A stretch of DNA of 64,000 nt from Bermanella sp049115935 (GTDB lineage: Bacteria; Pseudomonadota; Gammaproteobacteria; Pseudomonadales; Oceanobacteraceae), in contig JAGDZK010000015.1 in NCBI GenBank assembly GCA_049115935.1, positions 62,001 to 126,000 on the forward strand, given 5' to 3'. A program made the position numbers and the translations under genes. Of this stretch, positions 1 to 8,675 are shown piece after piece (the stretch's first letter is position 1; each line of letters starts with the position of its first letter). The notes under the pieces were generated by a model. It ran no database searches, was not told the origin of the DNA, and saw only the letters and a list, made by a program, of their open reading frames with translations.

Positions 1-625
1 AGCTGGTCTGATTTTGTAACGTCACTTGAGAGACAACGCCCAATGCACCTAAATTTACCCGTGCAGCTTTAAAAACCTCAGGGTTTTGCTTGGCATTACA
101 TTCCAGTAACTCACCATTGGCCAGCACCAGTTGTAGCCCCACCACTTGATTCGACATACAAGTTAACTGTGCCCCCGTGCCATGGGTGGCAGTAGCAATA
201 GCACCGGCAAGACTTTGCTCGTCGATATCAGGCATATTCACCAGTGCTTGTCCTTGATTTGCCAAAGGCTCGCCAATATCACCTAAACGCGTACCCGCCC
301 ATACACGAGCCTGCTGATTAGAGGCATCTGTACTGATTAAACCCGCCAAGCGACTAAGGGAGACAATGGTGTCGTCAGTGGGCACCAATGGCATAAAAGA
401 ATGACCTGACCCCACAGGACGAATTACTCCATTGGCTTGGCTAAGCAAAGTCTGTAATTGCGCTAAGTCCGCTGGTGCACTGCGCGTATTTGGATAACAA
501 ATTTGTGAGCCAGACCAATTACGCCAAGGTAACGGCTTAGTATTAGCGGCTAACAAATGAGGTGGCATGGCCATAACAGCGGCAGCGCCCATAAGCTGCT
601 GCAAGAAATTTCGACGTGTTTGCAT
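1..625 (-). CDS. FAD-linked oxidase (gulonolactone/arabinonolactone oxidase-like), partial
   Basis: Only the N-terminal ~208 residues lie in the window; the gene runs off the left edge. My translation from the ATG at 625 begins MQTRRNFLQQLMGAA, a twin-arginine-like signal followed by a hydrophobic stretch ending near LLAA, so export is likely. The mature part shows the PCMH-type FAD-binding fold, with RPVGSGHS near residue 70 and an ATATHGTG segment near residue 145, both typical of sugar-lactone oxidases of the L-gulonolactone/D-arabinonolactone group. The substrate cannot be read because the catalytic domain is missing. It lies 20 bp upstream of the cytochrome c gene on the same strand, which fits a periplasmic oxidase that passes electrons to a c-type cytochrome; that link is inference. 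Confidence 0.8.
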   Translation of the reverse strand, partial: MQTRRNFLQQLMGAAAVMAMPPHLLAANTKPLPWRNWSGSQICYPNTRSAPADLAQLQTLLSQANGVIRPVGSGHSFMPLVPTDDTIVSLSRLAGLISTDASNQQARVWAGTRLGDIGEPLANQGQALVNMPDIDEQSLAGAIATATHGTGAQLTCMSNQVVGLQLVLANGELLECNAKQNPEVFKAARVNLGALGVVSQVTLQNQTS

Positions 626-645
626 AGTTATTGTTATTCTAAATT

Positions 646-996
646 TTAATCTTGTTGTTGAGCCATGAAATCAATCAAGGCATTAAATTGGTCAGCATTA
701 CAGTCCATACACAGACCAAACGGTGGCATGCCACCAAAGCCATTAATGACATTATTAAGTAAGGTATCTCTACCTTTTTCTAGGCGATTTTGCCATGCGG
801 CCACATCGCCAGTAAGTGGTGCTTTTGTTCTTTCAAGGGTGTGACAGTTACGGCAACTGCGTTGATAAATAGCATTAAGGCTTGGATCACTTGGCTTTAA
901 TGTTTGAGCCGTCGCTAAAATTTGCTCATCACTTGGCCCCTGGGAACAGGCACTTATAAAAACAATGAAGAATAGACTGGTTAGTAACTTAACCAT
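646..996 (-). CDS. cytochrome c5-like lipoprotein
   Basis: This is a 116-residue c-type cytochrome with a lipoprotein signal: hydrophobic residues 3-15, then the lipobox FISAC with Cys17 as the lipidation site. One haem site, CRNCH, lies near residue 48. A second cysteine pair, GLCMDC, follows a MPPFG stretch near residue 90, where cytochrome c5 proteins carry their axial Met and a disulfide. It probably carries single electrons at the periplasmic face of a membrane. The FAD-linked oxidase follows immediately on the same strand, so the two may be co-transcribed as an oxidase plus its electron acceptor. The family call is firm; the partner is inferred. Confidence 0.85.
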   Translation of the reverse strand: MVKLLTSLFFIVFISACSQGPSDEQILATAQTLKPSDPSLNAIYQRSCRNCHTLERTKAPLTGDVAAWQNRLEKGRDTLLNNVINGFGGMPPFGLCMDCNADQFNALIDFMAQQQD

Positions 997-1084
997 TGGG
1001 CACCTTTATTTTTATATTATTTTGATAAAGGGTGCGATGTTTATTAAAGAAGGTCAATTGTCAATCTGGCCAACTTAAACACAT

Positions 1085-3394
1085 TTATTCTAAGTGTCTT
1101 GGGATCACAATTTGCACACTAAAGCCCTGCCCTTTCACCGGAAAAAATAAACGACCTTTTAGTGCCTGACATACAAGATTATAAATCATATACAAACCAA
1201 GACCGATGTGACCGTCTGGCCCTGTTTTAGTCGTAAAAAAAGGTTTGCATAAATTTTTAACCCACTGCGGTTTTACACCCTGACCATTGTCTGTAAAGCT
1301 AATTGAAACATTATCTTTATCATTGTTTTTAACCCTTATATTAATGATGGGGGTTTGACCTTCATCAGCATGGCTGTGCAGCAATGCATTATCTATAAGC
1401 TGTACCAGTATGGACGTGATGGCTGTTTTATAAGTGTAAATTTTAATATCGGCATCGCATTCAATGTTGACCCGCCAGCCAGCCATGCGCCAACGTTGAG
1501 CATTTACCACATTTTCAATTAAATCCAGTACATCAATATGGCTAGTCTTTAACCCCAATTGCCAAGAAGAGACCTCTCTAAAGCGCTTCACTACCTTGGT
1601 CATTCTTTTTTGGTTACTGCTAACCAAATTAAGTGATTGATCTAACGTTGAGATAAATTTTTCACAGTCACTTTTCTGTATACCATCATCACGTGAAATA
1701 AAGTCGGTCAAATTTTCTTTTAATAATGTAGTCGTAACCACATTACTGCCTAGCGGCTTGCTGATTTCTTTAGCAATGCCTAAAGAAAATTGCTCCATAA
1801 TGGTCAAGCGCTCTTGATCTAACTCTTCTCTTAGTTTTTCTGATGTCTTGCGCTCGGTAATATCTTGTACTGTGCCTTCAAAACCAGTCTCTTTAGCGGC
1901 TTTATAATAACGTAAATTAATACTCACCCAGCGTTGCTCACCGGTTTCGGTTTTAATTAATAATTCATTATCAGTACTGCTACCCTCTTCGCGCGCAGCA
2001 CGAACCATGTTTTGAAAGTTCACAAAACTTGAACTGAGGTAATCCCTAATATCATGAACTTTATCAAGCATGTCTTGCCTGTGATCAAACCCAAATATGG
2101 TTGCACAGGCTTTATTTACACTCACTAACTGGTAAAACTGATTTGATTGGAAATTACCAATAGGGGAATTTTCATATAGGTTTTGATACCGCTTCAATAC
2201 ACCAACATGCTCATCTTTACTTTTTATTAGTGCTTTTTCTGTTTCGATTCTCTTTTGAGTAGAAGATGAAATACGATCCGCTAACGAAAATGCCAAAAAT
2301 AAAACTTCTAATACTGAACCGATTACATAGCCATAGGTACTAAGCCAGTTAGTCTCGCCTATGCCCAAGCCTCTAAAATTAAGCAGTAATATTCCAACTA
2401 AGAACAGTGCCCAAGCACATGTAAAATAACGTGCAGCGGTATACCCTTTTCGCCACAAATAAGCCCCTGAAAACAAACCTGAGAATATTGACACAATACC
2501 AGTTACCACAATGATTGGAGTGGCGCTGCTGTAATCTAAAAAAAGTAAACTGAGTAAGTTGAATAACACTAGTCCACGTAAAGCTAAAAAATATTTATGC
2601 AGATTTGGGCTATTGCTCGATAACCGTAAAAACGTTGCCATAAATGTTAAAACGGCTAACTGATACAAAGAGTATGCAACAGGAAAGCTATAGTGATTAA
2701 TTTCTGGGGTGTTTGGCCAAATCCAAGCAAACCCACGCCCATCAAAAGAGAGCTGAAGCAATAAAAATGCTGAAACCGTTAATACATAATATAAATAGCC
2801 CTTTTCTCTGATCACTAAAAATATAAATAAATGGTAAAGCGCCATAATAATCAGCACACCATAATATGCACCATACACACTTTGCTCTAAGGCTAGGTGC
2901 TCTGCATATTCTATTTCAGCCCACCACTTAACAGGTAGCATCATTGTGCCTTGTGTTTCTATGCGAGCTAACATACGAAATTGGGTGGGCTGATCATTAG
3001 ACATACCCAACACAAAGTCAGGTACTCTCACCAACCGCTCAGAAAAATGACGAGCATCTCCAGAATGCATGCTGAGAATCAGCTCATCTTCTTTATAAAG
3101 GTAAATATCTAGGTAATCTAATAGCGGATAAGGAATTTGAAGGACCCAATCGCCCTCACGGTAAGCTTGTATATTCTGCATAACCCACAAGGTTGAGTTG
3201 GAATAGCCAAAATTCAGCTCTCCTTTTGAAGGCTGCCAATGAGCTTCTTCAAGTACCTCTTGTACCGTATGGGGCTGGCCATCCGGTTCAAGCCAGTAAT
3301 ACAGTCCAGACGTCGTCAACCCCGGAATACTTTGCTCCGTGGCATGTGCAGGCATCAACAAAAGCACAGACAAAAGAATAAAAAGGTATTTCAA
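1085..3394 (-). CDS. 7TMR-DISM sensor histidine kinase-like protein lacking the phospho-acceptor His
   Basis: This 769-residue membrane sensor has a signal peptide (1-18), an extracytoplasmic 7TMR-DISMED2-like domain (about 25-165), seven transmembrane segments (about 172-375), a PAS domain (about 405-520) and a kinase module (about 530-769). The ATP-binding half is intact: N-box QLIDNALLHS, G1 DNGQGV, F-box KPFFTTK and G2 GLGLY. The H-box reads FSLGIAKEISKPLG, with Lys where kinases of this type have His; the codon is AAA at about 1780 on the minus strand. It may act as a pseudokinase, or modulate a partner. No response regulator gene is adjacent. The domain assignment is strong; the function is unknown. 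Confidence 0.85.
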   Translation of the reverse strand: MKYLFILLSVLLLMPAHATEQSIPGLTTSGLYYWLEPDGQPHTVQEVLEEAHWQPSKGELNFGYSNSTLWVMQNIQAYREGDWVLQIPYPLLDYLDIYLYKEDELILSMHSGDARHFSERLVRVPDFVLGMSNDQPTQFRMLARIETQGTMMLPVKWWAEIEYAEHLALEQSVYGAYYGVLIIMALYHLFIFLVIREKGYLYYVLTVSAFLLLQLSFDGRGFAWIWPNTPEINHYSFPVAYSLYQLAVLTFMATFLRLSSNSPNLHKYFLALRGLVLFNLLSLLFLDYSSATPIIVVTGIVSIFSGLFSGAYLWRKGYTAARYFTCAWALFLVGILLLNFRGLGIGETNWLSTYGYVIGSVLEVLFLAFSLADRISSSTQKRIETEKALIKSKDEHVGVLKRYQNLYENSPIGNFQSNQFYQLVSVNKACATIFGFDHRQDMLDKVHDIRDYLSSSFVNFQNMVRAAREEGSSTDNELLIKTETGEQRWVSINLRYYKAAKETGFEGTVQDITERKTSEKLREELDQERLTIMEQFSLGIAKEISKPLGSNVVTTTLLKENLTDFISRDDGIQKSDCEKFISTLDQSLNLVSSNQKRMTKVVKRFREVSSWQLGLKTSHIDVLDLIENVVNAQRWRMAGWRVNIECDADIKIYTYKTAITSILVQLIDNALLHSHADEGQTPIINIRVKNNDKDNVSISFTDNGQGVKPQWVKNLCKPFFTTKTGPDGHIGLGLYMIYNLVCQALKGRLFFPVKGQGFSVQIVIPRHLE

Positions 3395-3791
3395 CGTAAG
3401 CCATCCAACCGAACACTTTTATAAGCTTAGCAGCATTGAAAAAGTCTTCACTGGCATATATCTTTATTAGACAGCAGTGGCCACATCTGACCCTCATCAT
3501 AACCGAGCTATTAATGGCAATTTGCCACATATAGACTTAACGATGAGCAAGGGGAGCGAAACAGATACACGCCCTGTCATAGTCCGTATATTAGTACGGT
3601 TACTGACTTGCTACCCCTTAGCTGATTGTGTATCCACACAAGCTAAAGCCCAAGTCAGCTATATTAGGCGATACATATTCAGCAAATGACTGAATCGGCC
3701 TTTGGCCAAAATAAGCCTAATCAGACAAACCCGCTCCCCTCCTCTTTCCGGCAATGTTTATAATATTTGCTAGGCTTTAGATAGGTTCACA
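3395..3791. other. intergenic region rich in hairpins, no convincing gene
   Basis: This 397-bp gap between divergent genes holds four inverted repeats: TGGCAA/TTGCCA at 3512-3524, CCGTA/TACGG at 3584-3599, the large structure at 3603-3658 (listed separately) and GGCC-TTT-GGCC near 3698-3708. A 70-codon frame at 3477-3689 has no recognisable protein character or ribosome-binding site, and I do not call it. The spacing of the hairpins suggests a structured RNA or long leader, but no known RNA family is recognised. Confidence 0.4.
3603..3658 (+). ncRNA. candidate structured RNA element, unidentified
   Basis: Outer arms CTGACTTG (3603-3610) and CAAGTCAG (3651-3658) pair perfectly over 8 bp. Inside them TTAGC (3618-3622) pairs with GCTAA (3642-3646), and TTGTGT (3626-3631) with ACACAA (3636-3641), closing an ATCC loop. 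A 3-nt bulge and one internal loop separate the stems. There is no T-run, so it is not a simple terminator. Strand and transcription are unknown. Confidence 0.3.
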
Positions 3792-3806
3792 TTGCCTAGG
3801 AATCAC

Positions 3807-4076
3807 ATGGCTAAACGCTCGCCCATCATCACAAGTCGATTTAAATCAAAATACGACAAGCTCAACAGCAACACCAAAGCGTTTATTAAGTTTATGAGCG
3901 TGATACTGGTATTAATAGGCTTGGGGTTGATCTACCACGCTAATACAGACCAAAGCATGCCCAGCGCTCAACGCTTCTTTGAGCAGCGAAAAAATGTTGA
4001 GGAATACCATGCTTACAAGGAAGAAGAGGAATCAGCGAAAAAACGAGCGGAAAAAAACATCTTTTTACAAAACTAA
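3807..4076 (+). CDS. small single-pass membrane protein, unknown function
   Basis: The protein has about 89 residues if started at the ATG at 3807 (MAKRSPIITSRF); an upstream in-frame ATG at 3792 would add five residues. A basic N-terminus (about 1-30) precedes one hydrophobic segment (FMSVILVLIGLGLIYHA). A charged, probably helical tail rich in Glu and Lys follows, with the run KEEEESAKKRAEK. This suggests an inner-membrane protein with a soluble coiled tail. I recognise no family. A good rho-independent terminator follows directly, which supports it as a real transcription unit. It stands alone, convergent with tesB. Confidence 0.55.
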   Translation: MAKRSPIITSRFKSKYDKLNSNTKAFIKFMSVILVLIGLGLIYHANTDQSMPSAQRFFEQRKNVEEYHAYKEEEESAKKRAEKNIFLQN

Positions 4077-4088
4077 GTCAAAAACGAA

Positions 4089-4110
4089 AAATGCCCTTTC
4101 GGGCATTTCG
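4089..4110. terminator. terminator between the small membrane protein gene and tesB
   Basis: The stem AAATGCCC-TTTC-GGGCATTT forms 13 bp downstream of the stop at 4076. With A-rich sequence on one side and T-rich on the other, it can serve the two convergent genes. Confidence 0.65.
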
Positions 4111-4135
4111 TCATTACCTTATTAACGGTTACACA

Positions 4136-5011
4136 CTAATCTTTTTGTCGCATAAGCCCTTCTTGCGCCACACTCATCATTAACTGACCATCTTGATGGT
4201 AAACATGGCCAATATTCAAACCGCGTCCTCCTGATGCCGCAGGACTTTGCATACTATAAAGCATCCAATCATCAATACGGGGTTGGTGATGAAACCAAAT
4301 AGCGTGATCTAAGCTAGCCACTTGCATGCCTTTGGTCGCAAACGAAACACCGTGAGGTTGTAGGGCCGTGCCCACAAGGTGAAAATCTGAGCTATAAGCA
4401 AGTAATGAATAATGCATTGCTAAATCCTGTTTGCTCCAATCATTAATAGGCTTAAACCAGACGTCTTTGTGAGGCTCGCGCTTGTCTGGCATAAAGATAT
4501 TAATTGGGTTAATCGGACGACTTTCTACCGGTTTGTCTGACGTGTATTTATCACGCACGTTTTCTGGAATCATCTCAGCAAATTTACGCGTAATCTCTAG
4601 CTGAGACATTATGCCGTCTGGCCCCTTCACATCCGGCATGGGCATTTGGTGTTCAAACCCTTTTTCCGGCAGCTGAAAACTGGTGTTTTGGGTTAAGATA
4701 ATTTTACCGTCTTGAATAGCGTCTACTCGTAACGCCGAAAAACTGCGACCTTTGCGCAGCACTTCCACCTTGTAATCCACATGACCATTAACATGACCTG
4801 GCAGCAAGAAATAGGCATGCATAGAATGAGGCACAAACCCTTCAGGGGCAGCCTGAATAGCCGCATTAAGGGACTGACCAAGAATTTGCCCACCAAAGAG
4901 GTTGCGAAAGCCGAGATCTTCGCATTCGCCACGATATAGGTACGTTTGCGGCCCCTCATGAAGAAACTTCACACTTAAGAGATCAATTAATTGCTGGGTT
5001 ACCGCATGCAT
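4136..5011 (-). CDS. tesB: acyl-CoA thioesterase II
   Basis: This cytoplasmic double-hotdog enzyme hydrolyses medium- and long-chain acyl-CoAs to free fatty acid and CoA. The length (about 291 residues) and landmarks match TesB: RGECEDLGFRNLFGGQILGQ near the N-terminus, SMHAYFLLPGH, and the C-terminal LDHAIWFHH followed by SPAASGGRG. I chose the ATG at 5011 (MHAVTQQL) because AAAGGA lies 8 nt upstream of it and homologues begin here. An upstream in-frame ATG at 5038 would add nine residues and lacks that spacing. It is a single-gene unit, convergent with the small membrane protein and divergent from trmA. Confidence 0.93.
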   Translation of the reverse strand: MHAVTQQLIDLLSVKFLHEGPQTYLYRGECEDLGFRNLFGGQILGQSLNAAIQAAPEGFVPHSMHAYFLLPGHVNGHVDYKVEVLRKGRSFSALRVDAIQDGKIILTQNTSFQLPEKGFEHQMPMPDVKGPDGIMSQLEITRKFAEMIPENVRDKYTSDKPVESRPINPINIFMPDKREPHKDVWFKPINDWSKQDLAMHYSLLAYSSDFHLVGTALQPHGVSFATKGMQVASLDHAIWFHHQPRIDDWMLYSMQSPAASGGRGLNIGHVYHQDGQLMMSVAQEGLMRQKD

Positions 5012-5198
5012 GTATTTATCCTTTCTTAAATCAACCAATACTAGTTTAGATCAAACACTCTAGCTTCAGCATATTCAAACACGCGTTTGAACGCAAAGTT
5101 ATCACCAAAAACACACTGTCACATCAAACGCCCCATTGGTGACACCCGCCCTTTGCCCTATAATGCGCCCCTTAATTGATATCCAAGGTAGTGGTTGC

Positions 5199-6281
5199 AT
5201 GCATCAAGTGGCACCAGAGCAGTATTCGAGCTTATTGGCCGAGAAACAAGAACGTATCGAAGACCAGTTTGCCCAGTTTAATATTGGTGACATCGACGTT
5301 TACGCCAGTGAGCCCATACATTTTCGCCAGCGGGCTGAGTTTCGTATTTGGCATGAAGGCGATAGCTGTTTTCACGCCATGTTTGAGCCTGGCACCAAAA
5401 CTGATCCTATCAAGATTGACCACTTTCCAACGGCCAGCTTAGAAATTTGCCAGTTAATGCCAAAATTAATTGAGGCCATTAACAGCCAACCCATTTTGAA
5501 GCACAAGCTATTTCAAATCGAATATCTCAACACCTTGTCTGGTGAGATGCTGGTAACACTGATTTACCACAAACAGCTTAATGATGAATGGGTTACAGCG
5601 GCTACTGCGATTAAAGAAGATCTAGGCATTCACCTGATTGGTCGTGCTCGTAAAATGCGTTTATTACTCGACCAAGAATACGTAATGGAAACCCTAAACG
5701 TAGACGGTAAAGCTTTGCAGTATCAACAAATTGAAGCCAGCTTCACCCAACCTAATGCCCGCGTGAATGAAAAAATGCTGAGCTGGGCGCGCAGTTGCGC
5801 CACCGCGGGTGACGCTGATTTATTAGAGCTTTATTGCGGTAACGGCAACTTCTCGTTGGCCCTTGCGGACCAATACCGTAACGTTTTTGCCACAGAAATT
5901 AGCAAAACCTCCGTTAATGCGGCCAATTTTGCCAAACAAGCCAATGGCATAGAAAACGTCACGTTTGCACGAGTGAGCGCCGAAGAGTTTACTGATCATA
6001 TGAATGGAATCACTGCCCGTAAGCGTCTTACTGGTTTGGGCCTTGAAGATGCTGACTTTCAAACAGTGTTAGTAGACCCGCCTCGAGCAGGCCTTGATCA
6101 AGCAAGCTGCGAGATGATTAGTCGTTATCCGAATATCATCTACATTAGTTGCAACCCTGACACCCTAGAGCTGAACCTGCAGCAGCTAAGCGCCACACAT
6201 GAAGTAAAACGCTTTGCTATGTTTGATCAGTTCCCTTATACCCATCACATTGAGTGTGGTGCTTACCTGCAAGCCAAATAA
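5199..6281 (+). CDS. trmA: tRNA (uracil-54-C5)-methyltransferase
   Basis: TrmA makes ribothymidine at position 54 of the tRNA T-loop, using S-adenosylmethionine. The translation is collinear with E. coli TrmA: FRQRAEFRIWH near the start, the SAM site LLELYCGNGNFSLALA, DPPRAGLD, and the nucleophile motif YISCNPDTLE. It ends FDQFPYTHHIECG. The start is set at 5199 (MHQVAPEQYSSLLAEK), where homologues begin and an AAGG lies upstream; the open frame extends to 5136 without family support. Length is about 360 residues, close to the usual 366. Confidence 0.95.
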   Translation: MHQVAPEQYSSLLAEKQERIEDQFAQFNIGDIDVYASEPIHFRQRAEFRIWHEGDSCFHAMFEPGTKTDPIKIDHFPTASLEICQLMPKLIEAINSQPILKHKLFQIEYLNTLSGEMLVTLIYHKQLNDEWVTAATAIKEDLGIHLIGRARKMRLLLDQEYVMETLNVDGKALQYQQIEASFTQPNARVNEKMLSWARSCATAGDADLLELYCGNGNFSLALADQYRNVFATEISKTSVNAANFAKQANGIENVTFARVSAEEFTDHMNGITARKRLTGLGLEDADFQTVLVDPPRAGLDQASCEMISRYPNIIYISCNPDTLELNLQQLSATHEVKRFAMFDQFPYTHHIECGAYLQAK

Positions 6282-6287
6282 ATGAAA

Positions 6288-6315
6288 GCCCTTTAGTTTC
6301 AAGAAACTAAAGGGC
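6288..6315. terminator. inverted repeat after trmA, probable terminator
   Basis: A 13-bp perfect stem (GCCCTTTAGTTTC paired with GAAACTAAAGGGC, 2-nt centre) starts 7 bp after the trmA stop. No long T-run follows, so termination efficiency is uncertain. Confidence 0.45.
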
Positions 6316-6422
6316 CAATCACTTGTTCATAAGCCTCTTTTTACACAGCTTTACATAATCACCACTGAACAAAACCGTACCATCGTGCATAATTTATCAA
6401 AATTAGTACCAAGGTACACGTT

Positions 6423-6704
6423 ATGCCATTCCCTGATAATTACCCATTTTTTACATTAGTAAGCAATCAATGCGAAGCCGAATCTGCCCTGGCTGCCATA
6501 GAGTGCTTTGGTAATTACGTAGAAAAACAGCATTTAAGGCCTAAGGCCCAAGCTTTAAAAGTTGAGCTTTTACGTGGCAAAAAAGAGATGTGTTTCGAAC
6601 AAAAAGTGAATGTACTATTAGCAGAATATATTGAAAGTGTTGGCGAGCTAAGCGACCAACTCGTCATTGCCTTAGGTAAAAGTTTACAGTACCACTTACG
6701 CTAA
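6423..6704 (+). CDS. hypothetical protein, 93 residues
   Basis: This is a small soluble protein with no signal peptide or membrane segment. It has a Glu-rich, mostly helical look (residues about 18-40 and 55-93) and two cysteines (17 and 28) near the N-terminus, plus a third near residue 57. I recognise no family. It is followed at once by a strong bidirectional terminator and lies convergent to the nitrate transporter operon, so it is a monocistronic unit. Codon use resembles its neighbours. A function cannot be assigned. Confidence 0.55.
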   Translation: MPFPDNYPFFTLVSNQCEAESALAAIECFGNYVEKQHLRPKAQALKVELLRGKKEMCFEQKVNVLLAEYIESVGELSDQLVIALGKSLQYHLR

Positions 6705-6737
6705 AACGGCAAAACCCAAAAAGCGCTTTGCCGTTTT
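6703..6737. terminator. bidirectional terminator
   Basis: AAAACGGCAAA pairs with TTTGCCGTTTT across a 13-nt loop, between the 93-residue gene and the end of the nitrate ABC operon. A and T runs flank both sides, so it can serve both strands. Confidence 0.8.
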
Positions 6738-6750
6738 AACGTCACAATTA

Positions 6751-7560
6751 TTACGCAACCTTGCTACTAGGGACATCTGGCTTTGCATGTCGTTCATGTA
6801 AAAAACGCAACACATCAGCACGATATTTGTTATACATAGGATCATCCGCAAGCTCTAAACGATGACGAGGACGAGGTAGATCAATATCCAATATCTCACC
6901 TACCGTAGCCGCCGGGCCATTACTCATCATCACAATACGATCACTCAGTAATACCGCTTCATCCACATCATGGGTGATCATCACAACTGTATTTTTTAAG
7001 TCTCGCTGAATTTCCATTAACGAATCTTGTAAGTGTGAGCGCGTCAAAGCATCCAAGGCACCAAATGGTTCATCCATTAATAATACCGTTGGCTCCATGG
7101 CCAATGCACGAGCAATACCCACACGTTGTTTCATGCCACCTGATATTTCATCCGGCTTTTTATGCAAGGCATGGCTCATATGCACAAGCTCAAGGTTATA
7201 CTCAATCCACTCTTTCATTTCTGCTTTAGTTTTTTTGCCTTTAAATATTTGTTTAACCGCAAGCTCAACATTTTCATAGGTGGTTAACCAAGGAAACAAA
7301 GAGTGATTCTGAAAGACAACCGCACGTTCAGGGCCTGGCTCACTCACCTCTTTGCCATCTAAAACGATGCCGCCTCTAGTGGCTTGGTATAAACCAGCAA
7401 TAATATTTAAAACCGTGGATTTACCACAACCAGAGTGGCCAATTAAAGAAACAAATTCGCCTTTTTTAATTTTCAAATTAACATTTTCAAGGGCGCAAAA
7501 CTTGCCACTTGGTGTATCAAATTCCATTGTCACATGATCAATATTCAAATGTGCACTCAT
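6751..7560 (-). CDS. nrtD: nitrate-type ABC transporter ATP-binding protein
   Basis: This is a 269-residue ATPase that powers import through the adjacent permease. Walker A is GHSGCGKST (about 41-49), the signature motif SGGMKQR (about 140-146) and Walker B VLLMDEPFGALD (about 159-170); a switch His follows in MITHDVDEA. It is closest in character to the NrtD/SsuB/TauB group. It is the last gene of a three-gene operon with permease and binding protein, and the 49-bp gap to the permease fits co-transcription. The specificity call rests on the binding protein. The protein lacks the extra NrtA-like domain found on NrtC. Confidence 0.88.
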   Translation of the reverse strand: MSAHLNIDHVTMEFDTPSGKFCALENVNLKIKKGEFVSLIGHSGCGKSTVLNIIAGLYQATRGGIVLDGKEVSEPGPERAVVFQNHSLFPWLTTYENVELAVKQIFKGKKTKAEMKEWIEYNLELVHMSHALHKKPDEISGGMKQRVGIARALAMEPTVLLMDEPFGALDALTRSHLQDSLMEIQRDLKNTVVMITHDVDEAVLLSDRIVMMSNGPAATVGEILDIDLPRPRHRLELADDPMYNKYRADVLRFLHERHAKPDVPSSKVA

Positions 7561-7609
7561 AATAACCTCTCATCAAATTCGGATAACTTAACTATTTTTC
7601 AAACAGCGC

Positions 7610-8623
7610 TTAACGATTCACGGCTGTTTTATCCCAACTAAAATATTTTTGTAGCTGCAACATAAACCAATCAAGCAAGAAGCCAATAAAACCAATAGTG
7701 AGAACCGCAACCATAATACGACCTAAAGAATTTGAACTGCCGTTTTGGAACTCATCCCAAACAAATTTACCAAGACCTGGGTTTTGCGCCAGCATTTCAG
7801 CGGCAATCAACACCATCCAGCCCACACCCAGCGATAAACGCATACCGGTAAAGATCATTGGAATGGCAGATGGCAGTACCACTTTAATAATTTTTGACCA
7901 CCAGCTTAAGCGCAGTACTTTTGCCACATTAAGTAGATCAGAGCTAATCGACGAGACACCCACCGCAGTATTAATTAATGTGGGCCACATACAGCACAAC
8001 ATTACCGTAATGGCTGAAGTGACAAATGACTTTTCAAACATGGGGTCATCACTCACATAAACCGCTGACACCACCATGGTCACAATTGGTAGCCATGCTA
8101 ATGGCGATACCGGCTTGAATATTTGAATAATTGGATTCATTGCATTATTCAAGGTTTGACTTAAGCCGGTTAAAATTCCTAGAGGCACCGCAATGAGCGT
8201 TGCTAAAATAAACCCGGTAAACACTGTATATAAACTGGTTAAAATCTGCTGTGGGTACGTTGTACGCCCACGATAATCACGCCATTTCACTTTAGCATCG
8301 GGATTAGCAGCCAGTTTTTTAGCATTTCGCTTTTCTTGTCGCTCGTAAAATTTGGCTTCTTTTACAGACTCCGCTTGATACTCTTGCCATAAACCCTTTG
8401 CTTGCTCTAACACCTGTGAAGGCCCTGGCACTTGACCTAATGACGTCACAACACTTTTAGCTGCGCTATCCCATAAACCTAAAAATAATACAAACGCTAA
8501 AATTGGCACACCGATAGAGCGCAGTAATACATTGACCTGCTCACGACGATTTTCTCCTTTGATGATTCGAACCCAGGGTGCAAAGATCCTAAAGTCTTCC
8601 ATTTTCGAAACAACATTCATCAT
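7610..8623 (-). CDS. nrtB: nitrate-type ABC transporter permease
   Basis: This is a 337-residue inner-membrane permease. A hydrophobic segment near residues 35-55 precedes a charged insert (about 85-120, rich in Lys, Arg and Glu) and then the BPD_transp_1 core with five or so segments. The EAA-like loop that contacts the ATPase appears as SSDLLNVAKVLRLSWWSK. Family members of the NrtB type are usually shorter; the inserted charged segment between the first two membrane segments accounts for the difference. It is the middle gene of the operon, 52 bp after the binding-protein gene. Confidence 0.88.
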   Translation of the reverse strand: MMNVVSKMEDFRIFAPWVRIIKGENRREQVNVLLRSIGVPILAFVLFLGLWDSAAKSVVTSLGQVPGPSQVLEQAKGLWQEYQAESVKEAKFYERQEKRNAKKLAANPDAKVKWRDYRGRTTYPQQILTSLYTVFTGFILATLIAVPLGILTGLSQTLNNAMNPIIQIFKPVSPLAWLPIVTMVVSAVYVSDDPMFEKSFVTSAITVMLCCMWPTLINTAVGVSSISSDLLNVAKVLRLSWWSKIIKVVLPSAIPMIFTGMRLSLGVGWMVLIAAEMLAQNPGLGKFVWDEFQNGSSNSLGRIMVAVLTIGFIGFLLDWFMLQLQKYFSWDKTAVNR

Positions 8624-8675
8624 ATTTTCCCCTTACTCAATAATGCGGCTGCGCTGAGCGCAGCCGCTTAATACC

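Noticed and set aside
3477..3689. 70-codon open frame in the hairpin-rich gap
   Set aside because: No ribosome-binding site, no protein-like composition and no family; it overlaps the hairpins.
8564..8574. GATTCGAACCC, like a tRNA T-arm
   Set aside because: It lies inside the nrtB coding region, and there is no acceptor stem or anticodon arm around it.
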